Shown here: piece after piece, positions 36,896 through 44,805 of the stretch
Layout: each line of letters opens with the position of its first letter
How positions within the stretch are numbered: position 1 is the first letter of the stretch
Source: an uncultured Verrucomicrobia subdivision 3 bacterium
GTDB taxonomy: Bacteria > Verrucomicrobiota > Verrucomicrobiia > Limisphaerales > UBA11358
Direction: 5' to 3'
Assembly (NCBI GenBank): GCA_903922735.1
Contig: CAIXUZ010000025.1
Location: 1-64,000 of the forward strand
DNA length: 64,000 bases
Position numbers and translations under genes: made by a program
Notes under the pieces: generated by a model
Database searches by the model: none
The model's input: the letters and a program-made list of their open reading frames with translations, nothing else
Told to the model about the DNA's origin: nothing

Positions 36896-37321
36896 ATGAG
36901 CCAAATCATTTATCCCCGCAGCCCGCGCGAAACTATGGACGGCTGGCATTACCTGCCCCGCTACATTGACAAGATCCGCCTGCACCTCGCCGGCAAGCTC
37001 CACGCCGACTATCAGGAAAATCTCGGCCAAGCCTTCGATGGCATGTGGCTCAAGACCGCCGGGCTGACGCATGAACAATTCGTGGCGGTGGTGAAAAATT
37101 CCGTCACCGACGGCGAAGTCTGCGACTGGGTGCGCCAGAATGTGAAGCGAACCCAAGCCGAAAAAGATGCGCACTGGCAGAACGTCGTCAGCCGCCCGCT
37201 CGCCGGTGACGAAACGGCGCAAGCCCGACTCATAATGCGCAAGGAACAGGCGAATCTCGGACACCGCGACGACATCAAATGCTTTGTGGACATGCTGGAT
37301 GCGGACGAAAAACGGATTTGA
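36896..37321 (+). CDS. DUF5069 domain protein
   Basis: 141 residues from ATG 36896 (the frame is open back to 36842, but MSQIIYPRSPRETMDGW is the family start). Contains LPRYIDKIRLHLAGKL, FDGMWLKTAGLTHEQFV and VCDWVRQNVKRT, which I associate with DUF5069, a small soluble family frequent in this phylum. Function unknown. The gene is 64 bp after the DUF167 gene. Confidence 0.78.
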   Translation: MSQIIYPRSPRETMDGWHYLPRYIDKIRLHLAGKLHADYQENLGQAFDGMWLKTAGLTHEQFVAVVKNSVTDGEVCDWVRQNVKRTQAEKDAHWQNVVSRPLAGDETAQARLIMRKEQANLGHRDDIKCFVDMLDADEKRI

Positions 37322-37438
37322 ACTGCGGCTGGAGCCGTTTTGAGCTGCGGAAGTGCAGTTTTTCGCCTCGATTCTCTCCGTCACAGCGATCAGGCAAGTG
37401 GTGGAGAAATTAACATAACGAACCGAAAGAAATTAAAT

Positions 37439-37888
37439 ATGCGAAACATCATAATCATGACCGCCGCCGCGCTGCTGCTCAGCCTTGGCGCTGCGTTCGC
37501 AGCCGAACTCCCCGTGCCGGAAGGCGGCATTGGCTTCCTCGGCGGGATGGAAGGCAAGCTGGGGACCAAAGACACCAACGGCCTTAACTTTACCATCAAA
37601 GTTGAAAAGGTGACTGCGGAAGCTCCCAGAAACAAAGCCGCCAATCCCGAATCCCTGATTGGCAGAGAAGTCAAAGTCCTAATCCGACAGGTGAAGACCG
37701 ATGCCGGCGCGAATGTGCCGGCGGTTGAAGACCAGAATTTTGTCAAAGCGCTTCAGCCCGACCAAGCGCTCAAATTGCGGGTGGTAAATTATCAGGGCAA
37801 TGATTTTAATCTGGCTTGGAATGCGTGCTATCCCGACGCGAAGCCGGGCAGCGAACTGAAGCCGAAGCAGGCTGGCGGCGGCAGATAA
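37439..37888 (+). CDS. Hypothetical exported protein
   Basis: 149 residues from ATG 37439, chosen because it starts the signal peptide RNIIIMTAAALLLSLGAAFAAE; the open frame reaches back to 37340 without a better start. The mature part is beta-rich (GGIGFLGGMEGKLGTKD, LNFTIKVEKVTAEA, REVKVLIRQVKTDAGA, ALKLRVVNYQGNDFNLAW). I do not recognise a family. It ends just before a strong shared terminator. Confidence 0.7.
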   Translation: MRNIIIMTAAALLLSLGAAFAAELPVPEGGIGFLGGMEGKLGTKDTNGLNFTIKVEKVTAEAPRNKAANPESLIGREVKVLIRQVKTDAGANVPAVEDQNFVKALQPDQALKLRVVNYQGNDFNLAWNACYPDAKPGSELKPKQAGGGR

Positions 37889-37934
37889 AAAATCACGCCA
37901 CGGCCTCAACTTCAGCACAACCGCTTAAACAAGA

Positions 37935-37968
37935 ACCCCCGCCGGCCGTCCGGCGGGGGTTTAATTTT
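37935..37968. terminator. Bidirectional intrinsic terminator between convergent genes
   Basis: Perfect 11-bp stem ACCCCCGCCGG/CCGGCGGGGGT (37935-37945 with 37950-37960), loop CCGT, followed by TTAATTTT on the plus strand and TTCTTGTTT on the minus strand. It serves the exported-protein gene and the TPR gene. Confidence 0.85.
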
Positions 37969-37976
37969 GGACAGCC

Positions 37977-39377
37977 TCACTGACCGGCGTAATGCGCATC
38001 CACCTTCGCGCCCACGTCGCGGTAGTTGACGTCGGATTCGTAGAGAACCAAGAACTGCTCGATGGCCTCGGCTTTCTTGCCCATCTTTTCATAGACACAT
38101 CCGAGGTTATAGATGAGGTCTTTTTTCTCGTCGTCAAGCGCCGCCTTCTCCTTGATGGCGTTCTGGAGCGTGCGGACGGCGGAATCGTTCATATTGCGCT
38201 TAGCAAAGCATTGCGCCAGATAGCTCATGGCCGCGAAGCGTTTGTGCATATTCTGCTGGGCTTTTTGAAATTCGCCGGTGGCCTCAGTGATTTTGCCAGC
38301 CTGAAAATAAAGCTGTCCCAGCTCGAAGCGAATGGCCATGTCGGTCGGATATTTCTCTGCGCGTTTCTGGCATTCGGCCAGTTTGTAGTCGTCCTTAGCC
38401 GCCTGGATCCGCGCCGCTTGTTCCGCATAATCCTCTGCCGCCGGGTCGAGCTGGGACAACTGCTGTTCAAACCGGCGCACCGTCACATCCGCCACCGCAC
38501 GGTCGATGGTCGCATCGCCACCGAGATCGGAACTCTGGATGCGCTGATAGTATTCCAACGCACGGTCATACTGCGCTTTCTGCGTGTAAAGCTCCGCCAG
38601 CGAGCGAACAATCTTGAGATTGCCCGGCTCGGCCTGGAAACGCGCCTCGTATTCGCCAATCAGGCGTTCCGCCACGTCCTCGGTTTTCTGCACGCGCGCC
38701 TCCTGTTCCAGCGAAACGGCCTCTTCCTTGTTCCGCAAAACATCGCGATACGAACCTTCGCCGTCGGCCAGCGCGTTGTAGCCGCCCTCGTCGAGCGTCT
38801 TGTGGGCGGAAAGATTTTTCTGCGCCTGCTGCAATTCCGGATCGTAGGGCGTGGTGCGGATGAGTTCATCCAGATATTTTTCCGCCACATCCGCCCGTCC
38901 GCCGGTCTCGGCCACCAAATTGGCGAATTCAACCACCAACGCCCGATCCTTCGGCGAATATTTCACCAGCGTCTCCAGCGACAATACCGCCGTCTGCGGC
39001 AGTTCCAGCGCCCCGGCCGCGTCCACAATGATGCGGTGGGCGGAGGAATTATCCGCGTCATTGTTTAAAACCTGCTCGGCAATGGCCATGGCCTCGGCGG
39101 GGTTCCGGCTCAACGTGATCTTCGCCTTCGCGATCTGCGGCGACGAACCGGCGCCGCTCATCATTTTCTTGAAGAAACCTTTGCTGGCGCCGGCGGCCTT
39201 CTGGGCCTGCACCGCCCGCAGGGTCTTGCGACATTCAAAAAACCCCGGTTCCTTTTCCAATATCTGGCAGCACAGGGCGAGGGCGTAGTCATAATTCTCA
39301 TGCTGCACCGCCTCGCTGACCCTCGTATAGAGCCGGCGCAGATCCTGCGAAATTTCGTTGATGAGTTTTTCTGGCAT
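37977..39377 (-). CDS. TPR-repeat protein
   Basis: 466 residues, no signal peptide or clear membrane helix. At least five tetratricopeptide-like units: NYDYALALCCQILEKEPGF, AEAMAIAEQVLNNDADN, KIVRSLAELYTQKAQYDRAL, AIRFELGQLYFQAGKITEAT and DLIYNLGCVYEKMGKKAEAI. A GASKGFFKKMMSGAG linker near residue 65 precedes the main array. Such proteins are protein-interaction scaffolds; no partner is evident. It lies 29 bp downstream of aroC on the same strand. Confidence 0.85.
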   Translation of the reverse strand: MPEKLINEISQDLRRLYTRVSEAVQHENYDYALALCCQILEKEPGFFECRKTLRAVQAQKAAGASKGFFKKMMSGAGSSPQIAKAKITLSRNPAEAMAIAEQVLNNDADNSSAHRIIVDAAGALELPQTAVLSLETLVKYSPKDRALVVEFANLVAETGGRADVAEKYLDELIRTTPYDPELQQAQKNLSAHKTLDEGGYNALADGEGSYRDVLRNKEEAVSLEQEARVQKTEDVAERLIGEYEARFQAEPGNLKIVRSLAELYTQKAQYDRALEYYQRIQSSDLGGDATIDRAVADVTVRRFEQQLSQLDPAAEDYAEQAARIQAAKDDYKLAECQKRAEKYPTDMAIRFELGQLYFQAGKITEATGEFQKAQQNMHKRFAAMSYLAQCFAKRNMNDSAVRTLQNAIKEKAALDDEKKDLIYNLGCVYEKMGKKAEAIEQFLVLYESDVNYRDVGAKVDAHYAGQ

Positions 39378-39406
39378 AATTCAAATATGGTCTGGTAGGT
39401 GAAAAA

Positions 39407-40489
39407 TCAGCCGCATTGCGCCCGCTGCCGGAGCGCGTGGTCCACGAGCACGAGCGCGGTCATCGCCTCGACCATCGGCACGGCGCGCGGCAGCACGCAG
39501 GCATCATGACGGCCCCGGCCTTTGAGCGTGGTGTTGTGCAACTTCACATCCACGGTGGCCTGCGGGTGCATGACGGTCGCCACCGGCTTGAACGCCGTGC
39601 GAAAGAATATCGTCTCACCGTTGGAGATGCCGCCCTGAATGCCGCCGGAGCGGTTCGTGGTGGTGAAAACCTTTCCGCCCCGCGCACGGATGGCGTCATT
39701 GTGCTCCAGGCCGGTCAGCAAAATGCCCGCAAAACCGTCGCCGCTCTCGAAACCTTTGCACGCGGGCAAACTCAACATCGCCTTCGCCAGATCCGCTTCC
39801 AGCTTGTCGAACACCGGTTCGCCCCAGCCCGCAGGAACGCCGCGCGCAAGGCCTTCGATGATGCCACCAACGGTGTTGCCTTCATTGCGGATCCGCTCGA
39901 TGAGCCGGATCATATTCGCGGCAGCTTTCGGATCGGGGCAGCGAACAATGTTCGCCTCCACGTCTTTCAGCTTCACCCGGTCGGGATTCACGTCGCCGAT
40001 AATCTTCTGCACCTGCTTGACGTAAGCGAGCACCTCCACGCCGAACTGCTCTCGTAAAACTTTTTTGGCAATCGCCCCCGCCGCCACGCGACCAATCGTC
40101 TCACGGGCGCTGGCACGTCCGCCGCCCTGCCAGGCGCGGATGCCATATTTGGCAAAGTATGTGTAATCAGCGTGCGACGGACGGAACTTGTCCTGCATCT
40201 CGTTGTAAGCTTCGGAACGCTGGTCCTCATTTTTCACCCAAAGCGAAATCGGCGTGCCGAGCGTCAGACCATTCGAGGAAATTCCGGATAGGATCTGCAC
40301 CGTGTCCGATTCCTTGCGCGGTGTGACGATTTTGGACTGGCCGGGACGGCGACGGTCGAGGTCCGGCTGGATGTCCGCCTCGGAAAGTTTCAGACGCGGC
40401 GGACAGCCGTCCACGACGACGCCAATGCCGCCGCCGTGTGATTCGCCCCACGTCGAGATGCGGAACAGGTGTCCAAAGCTGCTTGCCAT
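39407..40489 (-). CDS. aroC: Chorismate synthase
   Basis: 360 residues from ATG 40489 (the frame is open to 40561, but [19 protein letters not shown] is the family start). Converts EPSP to chorismate with reduced FMN, last step of the shikimate pathway. Signatures: [58 protein letters not shown] and [14 protein letters not shown] near the end. Two histidines of the active site are in ESHG and in KGRGRHDAC. Length normal. Confidence 0.97.
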   Translation of the reverse strand: MASSFGHLFRISTWGESHGGGIGVVVDGCPPRLKLSEADIQPDLDRRRPGQSKIVTPRKESDTVQILSGISSNGLTLGTPISLWVKNEDQRSEAYNEMQDKFRPSHADYTYFAKYGIRAWQGGGRASARETIGRVAAGAIAKKVLREQFGVEVLAYVKQVQKIIGDVNPDRVKLKDVEANIVRCPDPKAAANMIRLIERIRNEGNTVGGIIEGLARGVPAGWGEPVFDKLEADLAKAMLSLPACKGFESGDGFAGILLTGLEHNDAIRARGGKVFTTTNRSGGIQGGISNGETIFFRTAFKPVATVMHPQATVDVKLHNTTLKGRGRHDACVLPRAVPMVEAMTALVLVDHALRQRAQCG

Positions 40490-41768
40490 ACCGCGATAAT
40501 GCGGAAAATCCGCCGCGCGGTCAAATCCCGGATTAAAGACAAATCGTACGAAGAACTTCATCCAAAGGGTGTAGGCAGTTTTGAAACCTGAAACCGGGCC
40601 GCACGGTTTTATTACCGATTTTTACCGGCTACCGGTTTTTACCGGGTTCTTTAACTGGCACGAGGCGCAGGCAAAGCGGTCCACAAAACGGAAGCTCGAT
40701 ACAGATGCAAGAGCAACGCAGGGCAATTATTGTAAATGGTTGATAGAGCATCCAAAACTGGACCGTTTCTGGACCGTGGAGAGGCATATTTTCCGGGGTC
40801 GCTTTCTGGATACTGGATGCCCTGTGTCACTTTTTGTCACCTTTTGCCCCTTTTTGTCACCTTTTGTCACCCGGTTTTGAAAATGGCAAAAAGGGACAAA
40901 AGGTGACAAAGGCGAAGCGGAATCCATTTTTAACCACGAAATTGACCACCCAGGTCCGCCACAAGATGGTTATCCCAAATATTAATTTCCGCTTACGCGA
41001 ACTGTGGTCACGAATTACACGAAATAAAAGTGATTTCAAAAAGCTGAAGACCATTTCCATTCGAGATCGGGCGGAACCGAGCGCACCAAACCGCACTAAA
41101 CCGCACCGAAAAATGAAATTTTTGAGATTGCCAGGCTGCCGGGCGAAGCGGGCAAGCTCCACCCGGGCAACCCCAGAAGAGGCGACGGGACAAAATCCAA
41201 ATGTCAAAGAACAGTCACGCACGCCACGCGGAAAACCGCACCTGCCACTGGCAAGGCAGGGTGAGACACCGTCGTCAGGCAGGCCCAAGCCGGGTCCGCC
41301 GACGCTAGGTGTATTATTATATACTAATACATATAGATCCAGTGAAATTATCATAAATCCGAAATCCGATGTAGAAGGTAATAGGGGCGCGGAAGGCGAG
41401 GATGGATGATTGAGGATAGATGATGGCGGAGGCGCGGCGGAAAACTTCCATTTCCGGTTTTTTAAAATTCTTTTGCGTTTTCATGGCGACGAACTTTAGC
41501 ACGGGTTTTGACAGATAATTGCAAGCCGGCAAACGGCTTGCGAACCGGCGCGAACAGAAACCCCCGGAACACGAACCGGAGCGAAAAAATAGTTGGAAAA
41601 AATATTTGACGGGTTTTGGGGAAAGCGGGAAGCGGAAACCATTCTTAACCACGGCGCACCTTCCCGCCGCGCTAGCAACAAAACTAGGGACTAGGTTTCG
41701 GACTCAAAGGTCCGAGGGTTGGCCGATCACATCCGCGCCGCCGTCCCTTGGCCGGCAGTCCAAGGGAC
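40490..41768. other. Gene-poor, repeat-rich region
   Basis: 1.28 kb in which I find no credible gene; short open frames lack starts, domains and coding bias. It holds a long hairpin (40833-40910), intergenic-repeat fragments of the TTAACCACGAA type (about 40931-40950 and 41012-41032), a very AT-rich near-palindrome GTATTATTATATACTAATAC (41312-41331), a hairpin GCAAGCCG/CGGCTTGC (41521-41541), and a perfect 9-bp stem GTCCCTTGG/CCAAGGGAC (41743-41768) just before the typA remnant. Confidence 0.7.
40833..40910. repeat. Long inverted repeat built of 10-bp tandem units
   Basis: From 40821 the sequence repeats every 10 bp as variants of CTTTTGTCAC (five units to 40870). The left arm 40833-40859 pairs with 40884-40910 over 27 bp with two mismatches, closing a 24-nt loop. 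It lacks a T-run and is far from any stop codon, so it is not an ordinary terminator. Confidence 0.75.
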
Positions 41769-41990
41769 ATGAAACTCTCGCTCGAACGCGCCTTTAAATC
41801 CATTGACGTGGACGAATACGTGGAAGCCACGCCCAAGAACCTGCGCCGGCGCAAGGAAAGATTGGATGAAGCCCTGCACCGCCGCACCGGAAAGAACCGC
41901 GCGATCAAATCGTGCAGGAATTATTCCGCGATCCAGCTCTCCGCCGCCCGAATGGTTGAAACCATCCGGGCGGTTTCGTTTTTCCCATAA
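41769..41990 (+). pseudogene. typA: C-terminal remnant of ribosome-associated GTPase TypA/BipA
   Basis: The frame from 41769 reads MKLSLERAFKSIDVDEYVEATP followed by KNLRRRKERLDEALHRR; in pieces this matches the C-terminus of BipA (LEQALEFIDDDELVEVTP, SIRIRKRHL). Only about 45 residues of a roughly 600-residue protein are present. Upstream sequence is unrelated, the frame now runs through the downstream terminator to 41990, and no other part of typA is in view. It is either a deletion remnant or a partial duplication. Confidence 0.55.
41944..41983 (+). terminator. Intrinsic terminator associated with the typA remnant
   Basis: CCGCCCG (41944-41950) pairs with CGGGCGG (41967-41973) and the inside ATGGTT/AACCAT pairs as well, giving a stem of about 13 bp, followed by TTTCGTTTTT. 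Probably the original terminator of the lost gene. Confidence 0.85.
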
Positions 41991-42224
41991 CCGGCCTGGC
42001 AACGGCCAACCACCGCTCAACCCATTTTTGCATTTTCCGGACTTTATCGCAATAAGCCTTGTTTCCGAGCTAAATTTATTTAGACTAATGAATTCAATGA
42101 TCAGGATTAATAATCATCAATCAATTATGTCACGGCGCGACGGTTTGATGATGATTGGCCAAATTGCCGCAGTTCCGGCGGAAATCATCCATTGCGACAC
42201 CAAACTCATCCCTTAACCAACAAC

Positions 42225-42968
42225 ATGAAATCAAAATTCCTGATCGTCAACGTCGTCACAATCTTAACCTTTTGGCGCGGACACCCGTGTCCGGCGCAGA
42301 GCCAGATCTCCTTCACTATCAATGCCACGCCCATTGCCGACGGGCTTGGTTATGTGACCGGCCAAAACTATAACTTTGTTTACACCCTGAACACCGACCC
42401 CACCACTGGGAACGGCCCCTTTCAACCGGGCACCGCGACCGCCGGTGCCAATTATCAATGGATTCAGGAATGGGTGATGGATCCGCAGATTTGGACCAGC
42501 GTTGCCGGCGATGGTCTGGCGGGCACTTGGACGCAACCGAGTGCGGGCGGCACCCAGAGCGCCGATCCCTATTCCTACCTGACGGCTTCCAGCAGCAGTC
42601 CGTCGCTCAGTTTGCTTGGCGGTGCGGATCTTTCCGATGTCGGGCTGACAGCGGCAGGCATCCCAGTAAAATGGATTTGGTTCGCCGCTGATTTTACAGG
42701 ACTGAACTTCGCTGCCATCACGGGAACCTTGCCGAATCCGAATGCCTACCTGGCTGGGTATGCAGGTTCCTACGCTGCGAACAACTCAATCACAGGGTGG
42801 ATTCATGGCGTTAGCGGGGACGCCGTCTTCACCGTGAACAGCCTGGCGCTGACGGTAACTGACGCACCCGAACCTTCTACCGTGGCCATGTCTGCCATCG
42901 GTTTCAGCGCGCTGCTGGTTTTTCGCCGCCAAAAAAAGCCTCGCTCAATCAAGTCCGTCCGGCAATGA
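42225..42968 (+). CDS. PEP-CTERM-anchored secreted protein
   Basis: 247 residues from ATG 42225 (the frame opens at 42192 but this start begins the signal peptide KSKFLIVNVVTILTF). The mature part is beta-rich and low in charge (NYNFVYTLNTDPTTGNGPF, WVMDPQIWTSVAGDG, SSSPSLSLLGGADLSD). The C-terminus has the full sorting signal: PEPST, hydrophobic VAMSAIGFSALLVF, then RRQKKPR. Such proteins are processed by an exosortase and surface-attached or released. The stretch WRGHPCPAQ after the signal core is encoded by a palindromic repeat (42275-42297). About 230 bp of AT-rich DNA upstream is a plausible promoter region. Confidence 0.85.
   Translation: MKSKFLIVNVVTILTFWRGHPCPAQSQISFTINATPIADGLGYVTGQNYNFVYTLNTDPTTGNGPFQPGTATAGANYQWIQEWVMDPQIWTSVAGDGLAGTWTQPSAGGTQSADPYSYLTASSSSPSLSLLGGADLSDVGLTAAGIPVKWIWFAADFTGLNFAAITGTLPNPNAYLAGYAGSYAANNSITGWIHGVSGDAVFTVNSLALTVTDAPEPSTVAMSAIGFSALLVFRRQKKPRSIKSVRQ
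42275..42297. repeat. Palindrome inside the signal-peptide coding region
   Basis: Arms GCG-CGGACAC and GTGTCCG-(g)-CGC around CC, 23 bp in total. In frame it encodes WRGHPCPA, an unusual sequence for a signal-peptide cleavage region. It resembles a GCGGACAnnnTGTCCGC element I associate with this phylum. Confidence 0.6.
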
Positions 42969-43018
42969 AAAGAGTGCTGTTTTCATAATCCCCAACCACA
43001 AGGCTGGAGATCGAAATA

Positions 43019-44644
43019 TCAGACTTTCTCCGGCGGCAGACCGATATAATCCATGCCGACGAGGCAAACATCGTCGTCGAACGCGCGGTTCACCGCAAAC
43101 GCACGGATGACTTGCAGAAGCTCATCGAAAAGAATTCCCGGCGGATGATGCAGCAGATTATTCACGTCGAGCGTCAGCCGTTCCTGCGAATAAAGCTCCT
43201 CGTGCTGGCCTTGAACCTCATAGAGGCCATCGGTGAACAGCATCAGAAAATCACCGGGAGCAATCGTCACTTCCGTCGCCGAATACGGCGGATCCTCAAA
43301 CAATCCGAGCGCGGGCTGGCTGCGGCCGCTGGCGTTGACCAACGGTTCAACGCGGCCGAGCGAGCGGCGGATGAGCAGCGGCTTGGGATGACCGGCATTG
43401 GCAAACCGCATCCGGCCGGTGCGGCAATCGGCCACCGCATAAAAACCGGTGGTCAGCATCGGCGAACCGGTGTTTTTCAGGATACTGCACAGATCGCTGT
43501 TCAGCTTGCGCATGAAGTCCCCCGGATCGCGCGCCAGCGGTTTGAGCTCCTCGGACAGCGCCCGGATCATCGCCGTGACGAGCGCGGCACGCACGCCGTG
43601 GCCGGCCACGTCGCAGATGAACACGCCCACTTCCGAATCCGAAATGGCGGTAATGCTGAAAAAATCGCCGCTCACGGACTCGGCCGGTTCGTAACGGTGA
43701 ACAAATTGAAACGCGCTTTGTTCGGAGGAAACTCCGGGTGGAAAGCTCGGATACTGCTGCGGCAGCATGGTCAATTGGATTTCCCGCGCGGTGCGGAGAT
43801 TTTCCTGCATCATCGCATTTTTGGTGCGCAACTCCTCGCGACTGCGGGACAGCTCCGAGGTCGCCCGGCGGATTTGTTCTTCGGTGCGCTTGCGTTCGCT
43901 GATGTCCTCGACCGAGCCTTCGTAGTAAAGCAGCTTGCCCTGGGCATCGCGGACGGCGCGGCAGTTTTCGGAAATCCAGATGATGGTGCCGTCCTTGCGG
44001 TAGATCATGGACTCAAACCCGCTCAAAGTGTCGTTCTCCTGCATGAGGCGGACAAATTCCTCGCGGCGCCCATGCCCAACGTAAAGCCGTTCGGCAATGT
44101 CCTTGATGCTGGCCATCAATTCCACCGGCGAGTCGTAACCATAAATCCGCGCCAGCGCGACGTTCGCCAGCAAATAGTGACCGGCTACCGTCGTGCGGAA
44201 AATTCCCTCCACCAGATGATCAAAGAGGCTGTAGTAATTGTTTTTTTCGTCGATCAGCGCCAGCCGCTCCTGGTGCCGCGCGATGGAACCACAAAGCGCC
44301 AGCCTCAACCCCGGCGCATCGAGCTGGCTCCGGCCCAGATAATCCTGCGCGCCGCTGAACACCGCCTCGGCCAGAAACTTTTCATCCATGCCCGGGCCGA
44401 TGACGATGACCGGCAACTGTGGCGCCTTGGTCGTCAAAGAGGTGATCTGAAACAGGGCGGCGGCGTTCTGTTGTGGAATTTCAAACAGAATCGCTTGAAA
44501 ATGGTTGGTGGCAACCATGGCCAGGCCGGCGTCAGCGGTGGGTTCGCTGGTCAGCTCGGCCGATGAACCCAGCAAATCGCCCACCGACCGCGAAATTTTT
44601 TCATCCGCGCTGATCAACAGGATTTTTAGTGGACTCGTTTCCAT
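43019..44644 (-). CDS. Pseudo-receiver / PAS / SpoIIE-type PP2C phosphatase
   Basis: 541 residues from ATG 44644; the frame stays open to 44797, but the receiver-like fold starts at METSPLKILLISADEKISR and the shorter form leaves a 161-bp divergent promoter region with the EF-G gene. Residues about 5-120 are receiver-like, but the phospho-aspartate position reads AILFEIP (Glu) and the conserved lysine region reads GAQDYLGRSQL. A PAS/PAC domain follows (LFDHLVEGIFRTT, GYDSPVELMASI, YYEGSVEDISERKR), then a coiled linker, then the PP2C fold with GDFF, CDVAGHGVRAALVTAMI, FANAGHPKPLL, FTDGLYE and DDDVCLVG. It probably dephosphorylates an anti-sigma-factor antagonist; no such partner lies nearby. 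Confidence 0.87.
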   Translation of the reverse strand: METSPLKILLISADEKISRSVGDLLGSSAELTSEPTADAGLAMVATNHFQAILFEIPQQNAAALFQITSLTTKAPQLPVIVIGPGMDEKFLAEAVFSGAQDYLGRSQLDAPGLRLALCGSIARHQERLALIDEKNNYYSLFDHLVEGIFRTTVAGHYLLANVALARIYGYDSPVELMASIKDIAERLYVGHGRREEFVRLMQENDTLSGFESMIYRKDGTIIWISENCRAVRDAQGKLLYYEGSVEDISERKRTEEQIRRATSELSRSREELRTKNAMMQENLRTAREIQLTMLPQQYPSFPPGVSSEQSAFQFVHRYEPAESVSGDFFSITAISDSEVGVFICDVAGHGVRAALVTAMIRALSEELKPLARDPGDFMRKLNSDLCSILKNTGSPMLTTGFYAVADCRTGRMRFANAGHPKPLLIRRSLGRVEPLVNASGRSQPALGLFEDPPYSATEVTIAPGDFLMLFTDGLYEVQGQHEELYSQERLTLDVNNLLHHPPGILFDELLQVIRAFAVNRAFDDDVCLVGMDYIGLPPEKV

Positions 44645-44805
44645 GCTGCTTCGGCTGGTTAAAAATACCGGTTCCCCAGCCGCCTGCAAGTGCGTTGCGA
44701 ACCGCTGATAAAGTTTCCGCTTGCCAAATGACGCAAATTGGCTTTGAAATGTCGCTGTCCCATTAAGCACGCTTTCGGTATCAACCATGCGATTCAAACC
44801 GGCTT

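Noticed and set aside
40581..41409. Short plus-strand frames in the gene-poor region after aroC
   Set aside because: They run through hairpins and repeat fragments, lack plausible starts and show no coding bias.
41317..41652. Minus-strand 111-codon frame
   Set aside because: Composition and context match intergenic repeat DNA; no domain.
41744..41768. tRNA or riboswitch-like fold before the typA remnant
   Set aside because: Only a simple 9-bp stem; no cloverleaf or known riboswitch core.
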